A stretch of 64,000 bases of DNA from contig NZ_JMLK01000012.1 of the NCBI RefSeq assembly GCF_000686725.1, positions 116,667 through 180,666 of the forward strand. The letters are read 5' to 3'. Positions 1 to 9,086 of the stretch are shown one piece after another (within the stretch, counting starts at the first letter, position 1; every line of letters starts with the position of its first letter). The stretch is from Clostridium akagii DSM 12554. GTDB lineage: Bacteria; Bacillota; Clostridia; Clostridiales; Clostridiaceae. A program made the translations under genes and the position numbers. Below the pieces are notes generated by a model. That model was given only the letters and a program-made list of their open reading frames with translations, made no database searches and was not told the DNA's origin.

Positions 1-41
1 TCAAGTAGTTTTACTTAACACTTCTATTTTTTTAAAACTCC

Positions 42-953
42 TTAAAATATTGCTTCAACAAATTCATGTGAATCAAACTCTTGAAGATCATCTATTTGTT
101 CTCCAACGCCAATAAGTTCTACAGGTATATTTAGAGCGTGCTTTATTGAAATAACAACGCCACCCTTAGCCGTACCATCTAATTTCGTAAGAATAATTCC
201 ATCTATTTTACATACTTCCATAAACTGTTTTGCTTGAATTACAGCATTTTGTCCTGTAGTTGCATCCAAAACTAAAAACGTTTTTCTAGAAGATTCAGTA
301 AATTCTCTGTCTATTACTCGATTTATCTTCTCAAGTTCATTCATTAGATTCTTTTTATTATGGAGCCTTCCTGCTGTATCACATATAAGTACATCCGCTT
401 TTCTTGCTTTAGCCGCTTGAATTGCATCAAACACAACTGCTGCTGGATCTGATCCTTCTTGGTGCTTTATAAGCTTAACACCAGCCCTTTGTGTCCAAAC
501 CTCAAGTTGGTCAATAGCAGCAGCTCTAAATGTATCCGCAGCCGCAATAACCACATTGTAGTCTTTATTTTTTAATTTTGCCGCAATTTTACCAATAGAT
601 GTGGTTTTCCCAACCCCATTAACTCCAATAACCAATATGGTTTCAGGAATTGACTTAGGGACTAATGTTCCTTTTTCATCACCTAAAATATCTACTATTA
701 CACGTTTTAAAACACCCTTTACTTCATTTGGATCCTTTATTTTTTCTTCTCTTATTTTAACTTTTAATTTATCTATAATATACATGGATGTTTCAACCCC
801 AATATCAGCTGTAATAAGTATTTCTTCTAATTCATCATACATATCCTCATCAATTGACACAGTACCATTTAATATTTCTGTAATTCTGTCCGTAAAATTG
901 GTTTTTGTTTTTGAAAGACCAGTTTTTAATTTATCAAAAAAACCACCAAACAT
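42..953 (-). CDS. ftsY: Signal recognition particle receptor FtsY
   Basis: SRP-receptor GTPase that docks ribosome-nascent chain-SRP complexes at the membrane. The 303-residue protein has a short N-terminal helical part and a full NG domain: the P-loop GVNGVGKTT lies near 110-118, DTFRAAA near 140, DTAGR near 195 and TKLDGTAKGG near 257. The long acidic A domain of E. coli FtsY is absent, as is usual in Firmicutes. The start follows a strong AGGGGG ribosome binding site. The gene lies 32 bases after smc and is probably cotranscribed with it. The 41 bases beyond its stop hold an AAGGAG-like sequence but no start that I can follow inside the window. Confidence 0.97.
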   Translation of the reverse strand: MFGGFFDKLKTGLSKTKTNFTDRITEILNGTVSIDEDMYDELEEILITADIGVETSMYIIDKLKVKIREEKIKDPNEVKGVLKRVIVDILGDEKGTLVPKSIPETILVIGVNGVGKTTSIGKIAAKLKNKDYNVVIAAADTFRAAAIDQLEVWTQRAGVKLIKHQEGSDPAAVVFDAIQAAKARKADVLICDTAGRLHNKKNLMNELEKINRVIDREFTESSRKTFLVLDATTGQNAVIQAKQFMEVCKIDGIILTKLDGTAKGGVVISIKHALNIPVELIGVGEQIDDLQEFDSHEFVEAIF

Positions 954-985
954 TTTTTTCCCCCTAGCATATAATTATTATAATT

Positions 986-3900
986 TTAAACTACTTCACT
1001 TGTTAAGTCTACAGATACAATTTTTGAGATTCCTTTTTCTTCCATAGTTATTCCGTAAAGAACGTCACTTGCTTCCATTGTTCCCTTTCTGTGAGTTATT
1101 ACTATAAACTGTATATTCTCAGAGAACTTTTTAAGAAATTCTGCGTATCTAGTTACATTAGCATCATCAAGTGCTGCTTCGATTTCATCTAATATGCAAA
1201 ATGGTGTAGGTTTCATCTTTAATATTGCAAAAAGTAATGCAATGGCAGAAAGACCTTTCTCCCCACCAGACATAAGACTTATATTTTGCAATTTTTTTCC
1301 TGGTGGCTCTACATTAATTTCTATATTAGCAGATAATACATCTTCTCCTGAAAGTATTAAATCAGCACTTCCACCTTTAAATAGTTCTCTAAATGTTTGG
1401 TTAAAATTTTCTCTTATCTTGGCAAAATTGGTAGTGAACATCTTTCTCATTTCCGCAGTCATATCTGTGATCACGCTAACGATTTCTTCCTTAGAATTTA
1501 CTAAATCATCCCTTTGATTACTCATAAATTCATATTTTTCACTTACCTCTTTATATTCCTCTACCGCAGATGTATTTACATTACCTAATGCTGAAATATC
1601 TCTTTTACAATTTTCTATTATACTCTTTATTATACCGGAATCAATAATTTCCTTTTTATACTCAAATGCTTCTGCAAGCGTTAGGTTGTATTCCGTATTA
1701 AGCTTATCAATTAATACTCCATCTTCTGTCTCTATTTTAGTTAAACTTAGCTCTTGTCTATGTTTTTCTTCCTCTTTGCTATTAATAATTAGGCTAAGTT
1801 CCTCAAGTTTGTCATTTGCAGCTAAATGTTTATTTTTAAGTTGAATTTTTTCAATGTCGCTATTTTCAAAGATTTTATCCATTTTGGCTAAAAATTGTTT
1901 AATTTCACTTATTTTGCCTGAATTTTTGTTTATCTTTTCCATATAGATATTTGTATTGTTTTTTTCAGTATTAATTTCATTTGTTAACTGATTAATTTTA
2001 GTATATATATCTTCTAGCTCCTTAGAAAACCTCTGCGATTCTCTGATTTCACCTGTTAATATTTCATCAAATTTTGCTTTTTCAACTTTGGCCGAGGTTA
2101 ACTTAGTATTAAACTCAACCAGCTTTTCTGCATTGCTACTCAACTTTTTATCAAGTTCCTCAATCTTTATAGATAATTTTATTTCATTTTCAGTTAATTG
2201 TTCTACTTTACTTTCTTCATTTGTCAGATCCTTTGATGCCTCATAAAATTTGTTGTTAATAGCATCAACCTCATCCATGGAAACTTTGTAGTTATTATTA
2301 AGTTTTGCACTTTCAGATTTAAGCGCATTGATCCTACCTTCAATTTTAGTTATTTCTATATTTTCAGAATGAACTAAGTCCACTAAGTTTAAATTATCCT
2401 CATGGAGTACCTTTAGTTTTGACATATGTTTTGTATTTTCAATCATAAGTTTATCTATGTCAATTTTAAGTTTTTCAATTTTGCTTCTTAGCTCCTCAAT
2501 CTCTCTTTTTCTCCCTATTATGTTTACGCTCTTGTTATACACACTTCCGCCACTTAAAGCTCCACCTGCATTTACAACGTCTGCTTCTAGTGTTACTATT
2601 TTAAAACTAAAATTTGATTGTCTTGCAATTAAAAGAGCACTATTCATATCTTCTGCAATTACTGTTCTTCCAAGGATATGTTCTATCGCCGGTGCAAAAT
2701 GTTTATCATAGGATAAAAGATTGCTTGCAATTCCAACAAATCCAGTAGTATCAATTATATTATTGCTTAGTACAAGGCTTCTATTTTTTAAGATATTTAA
2801 TGGCAAAAAAGTAGCCCTACCTAATTTTTTTTGTTTTAAAAAACTTATAAGTTTTTTCGCTAAATTTTCATCCTCAGTAATTATATTTGAAATAGCGCCT
2901 CCAAGAGCTGTTTCTATAGCAAGCTCTAATCCTTTATTCACACTAATTATTTCACCTAACACATAACAATTTCCTTCAGCACTAGTTATTTGTTTGTTTT
3001 TTATATTAATCATCAAATTTTTAACAGATTTATTATAACCTTCATATTGGGCATCCAAATTTACTAACATATTTCTATTGGCTTCCAACTTATTTAGCTC
3101 AGCATTTTTTATTTTAAGTTGTTCACCATTTATATTAAAAACTTTGTTGATTTTAATTGTTTCCTTGTTATTCTCAGTAAGGGTATTCTGATATGTACTA
3201 ATCTTATCTTTTATACTATGTATTTCTTTTTCTAAATCAGTTTTAGTATTTTCATTTATCTTAATAGCATTTAAATAACTATCACAGGATTCTTTAATTT
3301 GTGCAATATTTAATTCATGATTTTCAATATCCTTTTTAACAAGAATCATAAAATTTTTAGCATCAGATATTGCTCCCAATGTATCAAATTGCTTATTTTT
3401 ACAATTATTAAGAATTTCCTTTTCCTTTGTTTTTTCAGTTTCTGAACTTTTCATATTACTAACCATATTCTCAATATACTCATTAATTTCTTTTAATTTA
3501 CCTTTAAGCTTCTCAAGCTTAAGCTCATTTTCTTCTTTGTCATTTAAAAGTTTAGTTCTTTTTTCATTAATTTCTTCCAGTTCCCTTTTAGCTTTAGCAA
3601 CTAATCTTGCAGAATTTTGAATTTTTTCTTTCATTAATCCATTATCACCTATAATACTTTGGTGTTCTGATTTATTTTCATAGTATTGTTTCTTCTGCTT
3701 TTCATAGGCCTCTTCTAACTTATTTAATGATTCATTAAAACTCCTTAAATTTTCAGCATCTTTATTCTTTTGATTAAGAAGTTCTTGTATTTCAGTATTT
3801 AGACTTTCAATAGCCTTCAAAATTATATTAATTTTTTTCTTATAGCTTTCAGATGAATTAACAATAAGATTTATCTCGTTTTCTTTTAATTTAGATGAAA

Positions 3901-4552
3901 GTTCTATAAATTTCTTTGCTTTTTCACTTTCACTTTTTAATGGTTCAAGTCTTTCTTCATATGTACCAATAATATCATTTATTCTAGTAAGATTTTCTTC
4001 TGTATTTTGCAGTTTTTTTTCTGCATCTTCTTTTCTTGTCTTGAATTTAACTATTCCAGCTGCCTCTTCCAATAGCCCTCTTCGTTCTTCTGGTCTACCA
4101 CTGAGTACTGCCTCTATCTTACCTTGGCCAATAATTGAATATCCTTCTTTACCAATACCGGTATCCATGAACATTTCTTGTACATCCTTCAATCTACATC
4201 TAGTATTGTTTATGTAATATTCACTTTCACCTGAACGATATAATCTTCTTCCAATAGTTACATCATTATACTCCATTGGAATGGAGCCATCATAATTATC
4301 TAATGTAAGCATTACCTGAGCGAGTCCAACTGGTTTTCTAAACTGAGTACCTGCAAAAATTACATCTTCCATCTTACCGCCTCTAAGACTCTTAACGCTT
4401 TGTTCACCTAGCACCCATTTTACCGCATCAGAAATATTACTCTTTCCGCTTCCATTAGGCCCTACTACCGCTGTAATTCCCTTTTTAAAATCCAACTTTG
4501 TTTTATCTGCAAATGATTTAAATCCTCGGATTTCTATTGCCTTTAAAAACAT
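986..4552 (-). CDS. smc: Chromosome segregation protein SMC
   Basis: Condensin-type ATPase that compacts and segregates the chromosome with ScpA and ScpB, which are not in this window. The 1188-residue length is normal. It has the Walker A motif GPNGSGKS at about 32-39, two long coiled coils, a hinge near 510-650, and the C-terminal signature LMSGGEKG followed by the Walker B motif FCILDEIEAALDD. The ATG follows GGGAGAG. The order rnc-smc-ftsY is conserved in Bacillus and Clostridium. The coiled coils are rich in Lys, Glu and Asn, in line with the AT-rich genome. Confidence 0.98.
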   Translation of the reverse strand: MFLKAIEIRGFKSFADKTKLDFKKGITAVVGPNGSGKSNISDAVKWVLGEQSVKSLRGGKMEDVIFAGTQFRKPVGLAQVMLTLDNYDGSIPMEYNDVTIGRRLYRSGESEYYINNTRCRLKDVQEMFMDTGIGKEGYSIIGQGKIEAVLSGRPEERRGLLEEAAGIVKFKTRKEDAEKKLQNTEENLTRINDIIGTYEERLEPLKSESEKAKKFIELSSKLKENEINLIVNSSESYKKKINIILKAIESLNTEIQELLNQKNKDAENLRSFNESLNKLEEAYEKQKKQYYENKSEHQSIIGDNGLMKEKIQNSARLVAKAKRELEEINEKRTKLLNDKEENELKLEKLKGKLKEINEYIENMVSNMKSSETEKTKEKEILNNCKNKQFDTLGAISDAKNFMILVKKDIENHELNIAQIKESCDSYLNAIKINENTKTDLEKEIHSIKDKISTYQNTLTENNKETIKINKVFNINGEQLKIKNAELNKLEANRNMLVNLDAQYEGYNKSVKNLMINIKNKQITSAEGNCYVLGEIISVNKGLELAIETALGGAISNIITEDENLAKKLISFLKQKKLGRATFLPLNILKNRSLVLSNNIIDTTGFVGIASNLLSYDKHFAPAIEHILGRTVIAEDMNSALLIARQSNFSFKIVTLEADVVNAGGALSGGSVYNKSVNIIGRKREIEELRSKIEKLKIDIDKLMIENTKHMSKLKVLHEDNLNLVDLVHSENIEITKIEGRINALKSESAKLNNNYKVSMDEVDAINNKFYEASKDLTNEESKVEQLTENEIKLSIKIEELDKKLSSNAEKLVEFNTKLTSAKVEKAKFDEILTGEIRESQRFSKELEDIYTKINQLTNEINTEKNNTNIYMEKINKNSGKISEIKQFLAKMDKIFENSDIEKIQLKNKHLAANDKLEELSLIINSKEEEKHRQELSLTKIETEDGVLIDKLNTEYNLTLAEAFEYKKEIIDSGIIKSIIENCKRDISALGNVNTSAVEEYKEVSEKYEFMSNQRDDLVNSKEEIVSVITDMTAEMRKMFTTNFAKIRENFNQTFRELFKGGSADLILSGEDVLSANIEINVEPPGKKLQNISLMSGGEKGLSAIALLFAILKMKPTPFCILDEIEAALDDANVTRYAEFLKKFSENIQFIVITHRKGTMEASDVLYGITMEEKGISKIVSVDLTSEVV

Positions 4553-4561
4553 AAGAACACT

Positions 4562-4606
4562 CTCCCACTTATATATTCGCTAGCATCTGTAATACTCCCA
4601 CTTATA
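4562..4606. repeat. Short direct repeat upstream of smc
   Basis: The 12-base string ctcccacttata occurs at 4562-4573 and again at 4595-4606, in the leader between the small peptide gene and smc. The second copy is followed by aagtgg, so it can also form a small hairpin with its own ccactt. The first copy overlaps the smc ribosome binding site. This may be chance or a leader element. No function is claimed. Confidence 0.3.
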
Positions 4607-4639
4607 CAAGTGGTGAAATAATTCTGTATTAGTTTAATA

Positions 4640-4738
4640 TTATATGTTTATAAACGCCATAACCGTAGTTATTATAAATATGAATGTTATAAGAACTATA
4701 ACAACTCTTAAGAATTTTTTTCTACTCTCATTTTTCAT
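4640..4738 (-). CDS. Small single-span membrane peptide, 32 residues
   Basis: A short reading frame with a very good ribosome binding site (AAGGAGGGC five bases before the ATG). The product starts MKNESRKKFLRVV, giving a basic N-terminus, and continues with one hydrophobic span of about 20 residues to the stop. This predicts an inner-membrane peptide with its N-terminus in the cytoplasm. It lies between a radical SAM gene and smc. Small one-span proteins of the DUF4044 kind have similar size and make-up, but I could not verify membership. Function unknown. The strong start signal and clean topology are the reasons to call it. Confidence 0.65.
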   Translation of the reverse strand: MKNESRKKFLRVVIVLITFIFIITTVMAFINI

Positions 4739-4782
4739 TTTGCCCTCCTTAAACAACTTTTTATTAATTCTGAATTTTGAGA

Positions 4783-4850
4783 ATAAAGAGGATGTACCAA
4801 AATCAGAAAATTGATGGACAATCTCTCAATACTGATGCAACCTCTTTTAT
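4783..4850 (-). repeat. Imperfect inverted-repeat element, terminator or MITE relic
   Basis: The outer arms ATAAAGAGG (4783-4791) and CCTCTTTTAT (4841-4850) are complementary apart from one extra base. The inside can also pair (TCAG..TTGA with TCAA..TGA). It sits just downstream of the radical SAM gene on the minus strand, so it could end that transcript, although the following T-run is short. The GAGGTTGCATC-type end also recalls insertion-sequence termini, so a small non-autonomous element is possible. No transposase is nearby. Confidence 0.4.
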
Positions 4851-4874
4851 CATTAGGAACGTATTCTACATTTA

Positions 4875-5954
4875 TTATTTATTTCCTCTTTTGTATTTTT
4901 CGGCCAAAAATTTCTGCATTGACAAAAGTTTTTTATCATCACCTAGTTTAATTACTAAATGTTCCCTATCAATTGAGTTATTCTGGACAACCTTAAAATC
5001 ACAATTCTTATGATCCTTTTTCAATTTGTTAAAAAAGTATTTTTTATTAGCGTACAATTTTGATATCTCTTTACTGTTAATTTCTAGTTCAACATGTTCG
5101 CTATAATCATTTGGTATGTTTTCATGTATAAAATCCCTATACATACTTCCTATAACTAATTCATTGAAAGCTGGATGAAAAGGACCTGCAACCAATTCTT
5201 TGCCTATATTTATTTCATCAGTAGGTTGAAGTCCTACTCGTATAACTTTTATATTTTCAGCTTGAAGTCTTCCAACTAACTCTTTACTTATATTTATGGC
5301 CTTATCCAAGCTATAAGGCTTATATGTGCCTTTTAAATACATTTGTTCCATAGGTGTGTTCTTTATCACTAGGGAAGGGTAAATTCGGCATATATCAGGT
5401 TTAATCTCAATAACCTTACTAACAGTCATCATATCCTTTTTATAGTCATCACCTGGAAGCCCAGGCATAATTTGATGTCCTAGGGTAAACCCATATTGTT
5501 TTATCTTTTCTGAAGCATCATATACATCCTTTGCAGTGTGACCTCTACCCGCCATGATTAACACCTTATCACTTAATGATTGAACACCAAGCTCTATTAT
5601 ATCTACACTAAACCTTTTTAAATTATTTAATATATTATCGTCAATATAATCTGGTCTTGTGGAAAGTCTTATAAATTTAATTTTACCTAAATCCTTGTAT
5701 CTTTTAGCAACAGTAAGTAATTCATTTTGTTTTTCTATATTTATTGCAGTAAAAGTTCCTCCAAAAAATGAAACTTCGATTGTAGCATTTGTATTTCCTA
5801 TAGTCTTCAAATAATTATCTACTGTATTTTTTACAAAATCAGCATCCACATTGTTTTCACTACCAGTGATAGCATTTTGATTACAAAACACGCAATTGTG
5901 TGGGCAGCCTTCGTGAGGTACAAATATTGGTATAATATAATGCTGCTTACTCAT
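4875..5954 (-). CDS. Elp3-like radical SAM protein without acetyltransferase domain
   Basis: The radical SAM core has CPHNCVFC near the N-terminus (Cys17, Cys21, Cys24 from the chosen start), so it should bind a [4Fe-4S] cluster and cleave S-adenosylmethionine. The rest resembles the Elp3/YhcC-like group, with motifs such as EVSFFGGTFTAI and STRPDYID. At about 359 residues it lacks the GNAT acetyltransferase half of true Elp3. The start at 5954 (MSKQHYIIPIF) has a GGATGA ribosome binding site. A second ATG at 5963 is in frame. Either start overlaps the end of rnc, so the two genes are translationally linked. The substrate is unknown; a tRNA or rRNA role would be a guess from the neighbours. 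Confidence 0.85.
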   Translation of the reverse strand: MSKQHYIIPIFVPHEGCPHNCVFCNQNAITGSENNVDADFVKNTVDNYLKTIGNTNATIEVSFFGGTFTAINIEKQNELLTVAKRYKDLGKIKFIRLSTRPDYIDDNILNNLKRFSVDIIELGVQSLSDKVLIMAGRGHTAKDVYDASEKIKQYGFTLGHQIMPGLPGDDYKKDMMTVSKVIEIKPDICRIYPSLVIKNTPMEQMYLKGTYKPYSLDKAINISKELVGRLQAENIKVIRVGLQPTDEINIGKELVAGPFHPAFNELVIGSMYRDFIHENIPNDYSEHVELEINSKEISKLYANKKYFFNKLKKDHKNCDFKVVQNNSIDREHLVIKLGDDKKLLSMQKFLAEKYKRGNK

Positions 5955-6645
5955 AAATATCATCCATTTTCATAAGCGATGTTTGAGCTGCATCCTGCTC
6001 AGCCTCTTTTTTACTATATCCACTTCCCGTTCCATGAATCTCTCCATGATAGATAACTGAAATATAAAATTTTCTTCTGTGAGGTGGTCCTTCAAATTTA
6101 ATCAAATTATATTGTATATCCACTTCTCCTTTTTTCTGAAGAACTTCTTGAAGTTTTGTTTTATAATCTAGTATAATTTGATTTTTCATTGCACTTTCTA
6201 TTATGTCACTGAAATTTCTTAATATGAATTCTTTGGAATTTTCAATCCCCTTATCAAGATATATTGCAGCTATTATTGCCTCAACACAATCTGACAATAT
6301 AGAAACTCTAGTTCTTCCTCCAGTCATCTCTTCCCCATTGCTCATTAAAATATAATTACCAAGTTCCCATTGTTTTGCTATTTTAAACAATGAATTTTCA
6401 CAAACTATGAGAGATCTTTTTTTTGATAGTTCTCCTTCTGACTTATCTTCATAATTTAAAAATAAATATTCTGAAATTACAATTTGAAGAACTGCATCAC
6501 CCAAAAATTCTAATCTTTCATTGTATTTCACATTTTTCTTCTGATTTGCATAAGAGCTATGTGTAATGGCTGTTATAAGCAATTGCTTGTTTTCAAAATT
6601 TACTGTTAGTTTTTTTTGTAATTCATCTAGACAATCATTGTTCAT
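5947..6645 (-). CDS. rnc: Ribonuclease III
   Basis: Double-stranded-RNA endonuclease that processes rRNA precursors and structured mRNAs. The 232-residue protein has the RNase III signature NERLEFLGDAV at about 42-52, the second acidic site region around SILSDCVEAIIAAIYLDKG, and a C-terminal double-stranded RNA-binding domain at about 158-228. The AAGGAG ribosome binding site lies rather far (about 13 bases) from the ATG. The gene follows acpP after a terminator and leads into the radical SAM-smc-ftsY group. Confidence 0.97.
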   Translation of the reverse strand: MNNDCLDELQKKLTVNFENKQLLITAITHSSYANQKKNVKYNERLEFLGDAVLQIVISEYLFLNYEDKSEGELSKKRSLIVCENSLFKIAKQWELGNYILMSNGEEMTGGRTRVSILSDCVEAIIAAIYLDKGIENSKEFILRNFSDIIESAMKNQIILDYKTKLQEVLQKKGEVDIQYNLIKFEGPPHRRKFYISVIYHGEIHGTGSGYSKKEAEQDAAQTSLMKMDDIYE

Positions 6646-6737
6646 AGTTTGGTCTGCATCTCCTTAAAAGCTTATTTTTCAACCTGCATGTGGTACAAAT
6701 TCAAAAATAAACTTTTTCAAATTTTTTTAAAATACAA

Positions 6738-6757
6738 AGTCCCGTATAAACGGGACT
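6738..6757 (-). terminator. Terminator after acpP
   Basis: Perfect hairpin with arms AAGTCCCG and CGGGACTT around a four-base loop, just beyond the acpP stop at 6763. On the minus strand it is followed by TTGTATTTT. The GC-rich stem stands out against the AT-rich surroundings. Confidence 0.85.
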
Positions 6758-6762
6758 TATAG

Positions 6763-6993
6763 TTATTCTTCTGTATGAGCCTTTATGTAATTTACTACAT
6801 CTCCTACAGTTGCTACTTTTTCAGCATCCTCGTCTGGAAATTCAATATCAAATTCCTCTTCTAATGCCATTATTAGCTCCACTATATCAAGTGAATCAGC
6901 ACCTAAATCGTCAACGAATGAAGATTCCATTGCTATTTCACTAGCATCTAAACCTAACTGTTCTGCAATTATGCCTTTGATTTTATCAAACAT
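6763..6993 (-). CDS. acpP: Acyl carrier protein
   Basis: The 76-residue acidic carrier of fatty acyl chains. The phosphopantetheine attachment serine is Ser34 in GADSLD, and the usual acidic helix II ([21 protein letters not shown]) follows. The start has an AGGAGGTG ribosome binding site. The gene lies downstream of plsX and has its own strong promoter, as expected for a very abundant protein. A terminator follows directly. Confidence 0.98.
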   Translation of the reverse strand: MFDKIKGIIAEQLGLDASEIAMESSFVDDLGADSLDIVELIMALEEEFDIEFPDEDAEKVATVGDVVNYIKAHTEE

Positions 6994-7021
6994 GTAAATT
7001 CACCTCCTAAACTCTATATAG

Positions 7022-7050
7022 ATAATATTACATATAAACACTATCGTCAA
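7022..7050 (-). promoter_or_regulatory. Sigma-A promoter of acpP
   Basis: On the minus strand TTGACG (7045-7050) and TATTAT (7022-7027) are separated by exactly 17 bases, a good vegetative promoter. It starts transcription close to the acpP ribosome binding site. Confidence 0.75.
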
Positions 7051-7138
7051 TATTAATATTATTTTTTTTTGTTAATATATTAAACTATAAATACTTAATT
7101 TATGATCTTAGTTCCACATAATCCCAAATAAAAATTCA

Positions 7139-8158
7139 TTATTCTAGATTATCTGATGATTTAATTAGTTCATTTACTTTCAAAAGTTCAGAGGAAATTT
7201 TGTCAATGATTTTAGAATCATGACAATCAATTGTCTGCTTTATGGCGTTTTTAAATGCTTTCGTGTTTGAGCTACCATGAGCTTTAATAACTATTCCTTT
7301 TGCTCCTAAAAATGCTGAACCACCTATTTCTGTATAATCAAATTTTTTCACAAGACCTTTCAAAGTTGGCTTTAAAAGTATCCCTGCAATTTTCCCTTTT
7401 GTAGAAGACATTATGCCATTTTTTAGCATTTTAAAAATGTTTGTTGCAACTCCTTCATACATTTTTAATAATGTATTTCCAATAAAGCCGTCACACACAA
7501 GTATGTTTACAGTTCCATCAGAAACATTTCTCGCCTCAATATTTCCTACAAAGTTAAAATCAGATTCTCTTAATAGTTTATATGCTTTTTTTGTTAAATC
7601 ATTACCTTTTTCTTCTTCTTCACCAATATTCACTAAACCTATGCTTGGCTCTTTCACACCTAGAATGCTTTCAAAATAGATTTTACCCATAAGTGCAAAT
7701 TGTAATAGGTACTGTGGTTTACAATCCACGTTTGCACCAGCATCAATAATCATAAAAGATGCATCTCGTCCAGGCATTATAGGTGCTAACGCCACTCTTT
7801 CTATACCTTTAATTCTTCCCACTATGAGTGTTGCACCTACCATAATGGCACCTGTATTTCCTGCTGAAATTATACCTTGTGCCTTATTTTCTTTAACTAA
7901 CCTAAGTGCTTTACTAAGGCTTGAATCCTTTTTCTTTTTAATTACTGTTGGATGTTCGCTGCTTTCTATTACTTCTGTAGCATTTTCTATTTGTATCTTG
8001 CTCTTGTTATAACTATATTTTTCAAGTTCAGCTTTTATAATATTCTCTGGTCCTGTAATTATTATATCCACATCGAAGTCATTAACTGCCTCAGCACAAG
8101 CCTCTACTACAGCACTTGGAGCATTATCCCCACCCATTCCATCTACTGCAATAATCAT
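7139..8158 (-). CDS. plsX: Phosphate acyltransferase PlsX
   Basis: Converts acyl-ACP plus phosphate to acyl-phosphate, the acyl donor for PlsY in phosphatidic acid synthesis. The N-terminus [14 protein letters not shown] is diagnostic. The frame is open 54 bases further upstream, but the ATG at 8158 has a GGAAGGGTG ribosome binding site and gives the normal 339 residues. Other family motifs are SAGNTGA and [10 protein letters not shown]. It pairs with acpP downstream. In many Firmicutes fapR precedes plsX; here no repressor gene is present. Confidence 0.97.
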   Translation of the reverse strand: MIIAVDGMGGDNAPSAVVEACAEAVNDFDVDIIITGPENIIKAELEKYSYNKSKIQIENATEVIESSEHPTVIKKKKDSSLSKALRLVKENKAQGIISAGNTGAIMVGATLIVGRIKGIERVALAPIMPGRDASFMIIDAGANVDCKPQYLLQFALMGKIYFESILGVKEPSIGLVNIGEEEEKGNDLTKKAYKLLRESDFNFVGNIEARNVSDGTVNILVCDGFIGNTLLKMYEGVATNIFKMLKNGIMSSTKGKIAGILLKPTLKGLVKKFDYTEIGGSAFLGAKGIVIKAHGSSNTKAFKNAIKQTIDCHDSKIIDKISSELLKVNELIKSSDNLE

Positions 8159-8208
8159 TTTATCACACCCTTCCAATAAAGCGAATCTTACACCCACATG
8201 GGAGTTAA

Positions 8209-8247
8209 GCAATGCATTAGTAGTATTAAGCTTAACTAATGCGTTGC
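8209..8247. promoter_or_regulatory. Inverted repeat upstream of plsX, candidate operator
   Basis: Arms GCAATGCATTAGT (8209-8221) and ACTAATGCGTTGC (8235-8247) are complementary except for one position that would pair as G-U in RNA. The left part also reads TTAGTA-G-TATTAA, a small palindrome with some likeness to FapR half sites. It lies between the likely promoter and plsX. The binding protein is not known. Confidence 0.45.
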
Positions 8248-8306
8248 ATCCTTACTATACACTTGTTAAAGCGAATTCTCAGGTATGCTATAGGATGTAT
8301 AAAACC

Positions 8307-8335
8307 ATTTTACATTAATAAATGAAACCAGTAAA
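8307..8335 (-). promoter_or_regulatory. Candidate sigma-A promoter of plsX
   Basis: TTTACT (8330-8335) and TAAAAT (8307-8312) on the minus strand are separated by 17 bases. The site lies after the rpmF terminator and upstream of the inverted repeat before plsX. Confidence 0.5.
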
Positions 8336-8353
8336 CAATTATTATCTATTTGT

Positions 8354-8389
8354 AAAAAAGAAGAAAGTCTTAAGACTTTCTTCTTTTTT
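8354..8389 (-). terminator. Terminator after rpmF
   Basis: A perfect 36-base palindrome with 18-base arms whose end is six thymines. It overlaps the rpmF stop codon. Being fully symmetrical it could act in both directions, but only the minus-strand gene ends here. Confidence 0.9.
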
Positions 8390-8573
8390 ATTTTGCTGCT
8401 ATAGCAATTACTTCTCTGCCCTTGTAATACCCACAGATTTTACAAACTCTATGTGAAAGTTTCATCTCGTGACAATTTGGACACTCAACCATTCCTGGTA
8501 AGCTTAATTTGAAAGTCTGTGCTCTTCTTGAATCTCTTCTACCTTTTGAAAACTTTCTTGCTGGATTTCCCAC
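8388..8573 (-). CDS. rpmF: Ribosomal protein L32
   Basis: The 61-residue zinc-ribbon protein of the 50S subunit. It has the conserved [14 protein letters not shown] core with cysteine pairs CPNC and CKIC. The start is GTG at 8573 behind AAGGAGGTG. It follows the DUF177 gene by 12 bases, the usual yceD-rpmF pairing. Confidence 0.97.
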   Translation of the reverse strand: MGNPARKFSKGRRDSRRAQTFKLSLPGMVECPNCHEMKLSHRVCKICGYYKGREVIAIAAK

Positions 8574-8585
8574 AATAACACCTCC

Positions 8586-9086
8586 TTAGTTGTTTGAAAA
8601 CAAATTTTTCAGCTTTGCAAATCTAGGATCATAATTTGAATTTTCGCAGTCGCAACTGCTAAGATTTAAATTTTCACCACAAACAGTGCATAAGCCTTTA
8701 CAATCATCTTTACACAACCTTTGAATAGGAAGTGACATAACTATATTGTTTTCAACGATTTTTGTTAGATTAAAATCATCATTATTTATAAAGATGAGGT
8801 CTTCATCCTTACTATCAGGATCATTAGTTAGCTCTTCATGAAATTCAATATCTAAATCATAGTTAAAATTCTGAAGACATCTAGAACATGAAAGCACTAT
8901 TTTACCTTTAATAACGCCATCAAGAGATATAGTTTCCTCAATCTTATTTATGACTCCTTCAACCTTTATTGGATCTAATACATCAATAGTTTCATAACTA
9001 TCAACGATATTCTTAGATTCCAACACAACATTAATTTCTTTTTTTGAAATGTTTTTACGTATTAAATCAGAAATATTTATAATCAT
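8586..9086 (-). CDS. DUF177 (YceD) family protein
   Basis: Member of the DUF177/YceD family linked to 23S rRNA accumulation and encoded with rpmF in most bacteria. The cysteine-rich C-terminal part (CSRCLQNF, then CKDDCKGLCTVCG and CDC) may bind zinc. I chose the start at 9086, giving the family-like N-terminus MIINISDLIRK. The frame is open to an ATG at 9140, but neither start has a strong ribosome binding site. The 120 bases beyond 9140 include a GAGGAGG sequence with no usable start after it. Confidence 0.88.
   Translation of the reverse strand: MIINISDLIRKNISKKEINVVLESKNIVDSYETIDVLDPIKVEGVINKIEETISLDGVIKGKIVLSCSRCLQNFNYDLDIEFHEELTNDPDSKDEDLIFINNDDFNLTKIVENNIVMSLPIQRLCKDDCKGLCTVCGENLNLSSCDCENSNYDPRFAKLKNLFSNN

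Noticed and set aside
1..41. Start of a further gene after ftsY
   Set aside because: Only a possible ribosome binding site is visible before the window edge; no frame can be followed.
601..1047. Plus-strand open frame opposite ftsY and smc
   Set aside because: Antisense shadow of two well-supported genes; composition and lack of a ribosome binding site do not support coding.
4777..5013. Plus-strand frame of 78 codons
   Set aside because: It covers the structured element and the end of the radical SAM gene in the opposite direction, with no ribosome binding site or recognisable product.
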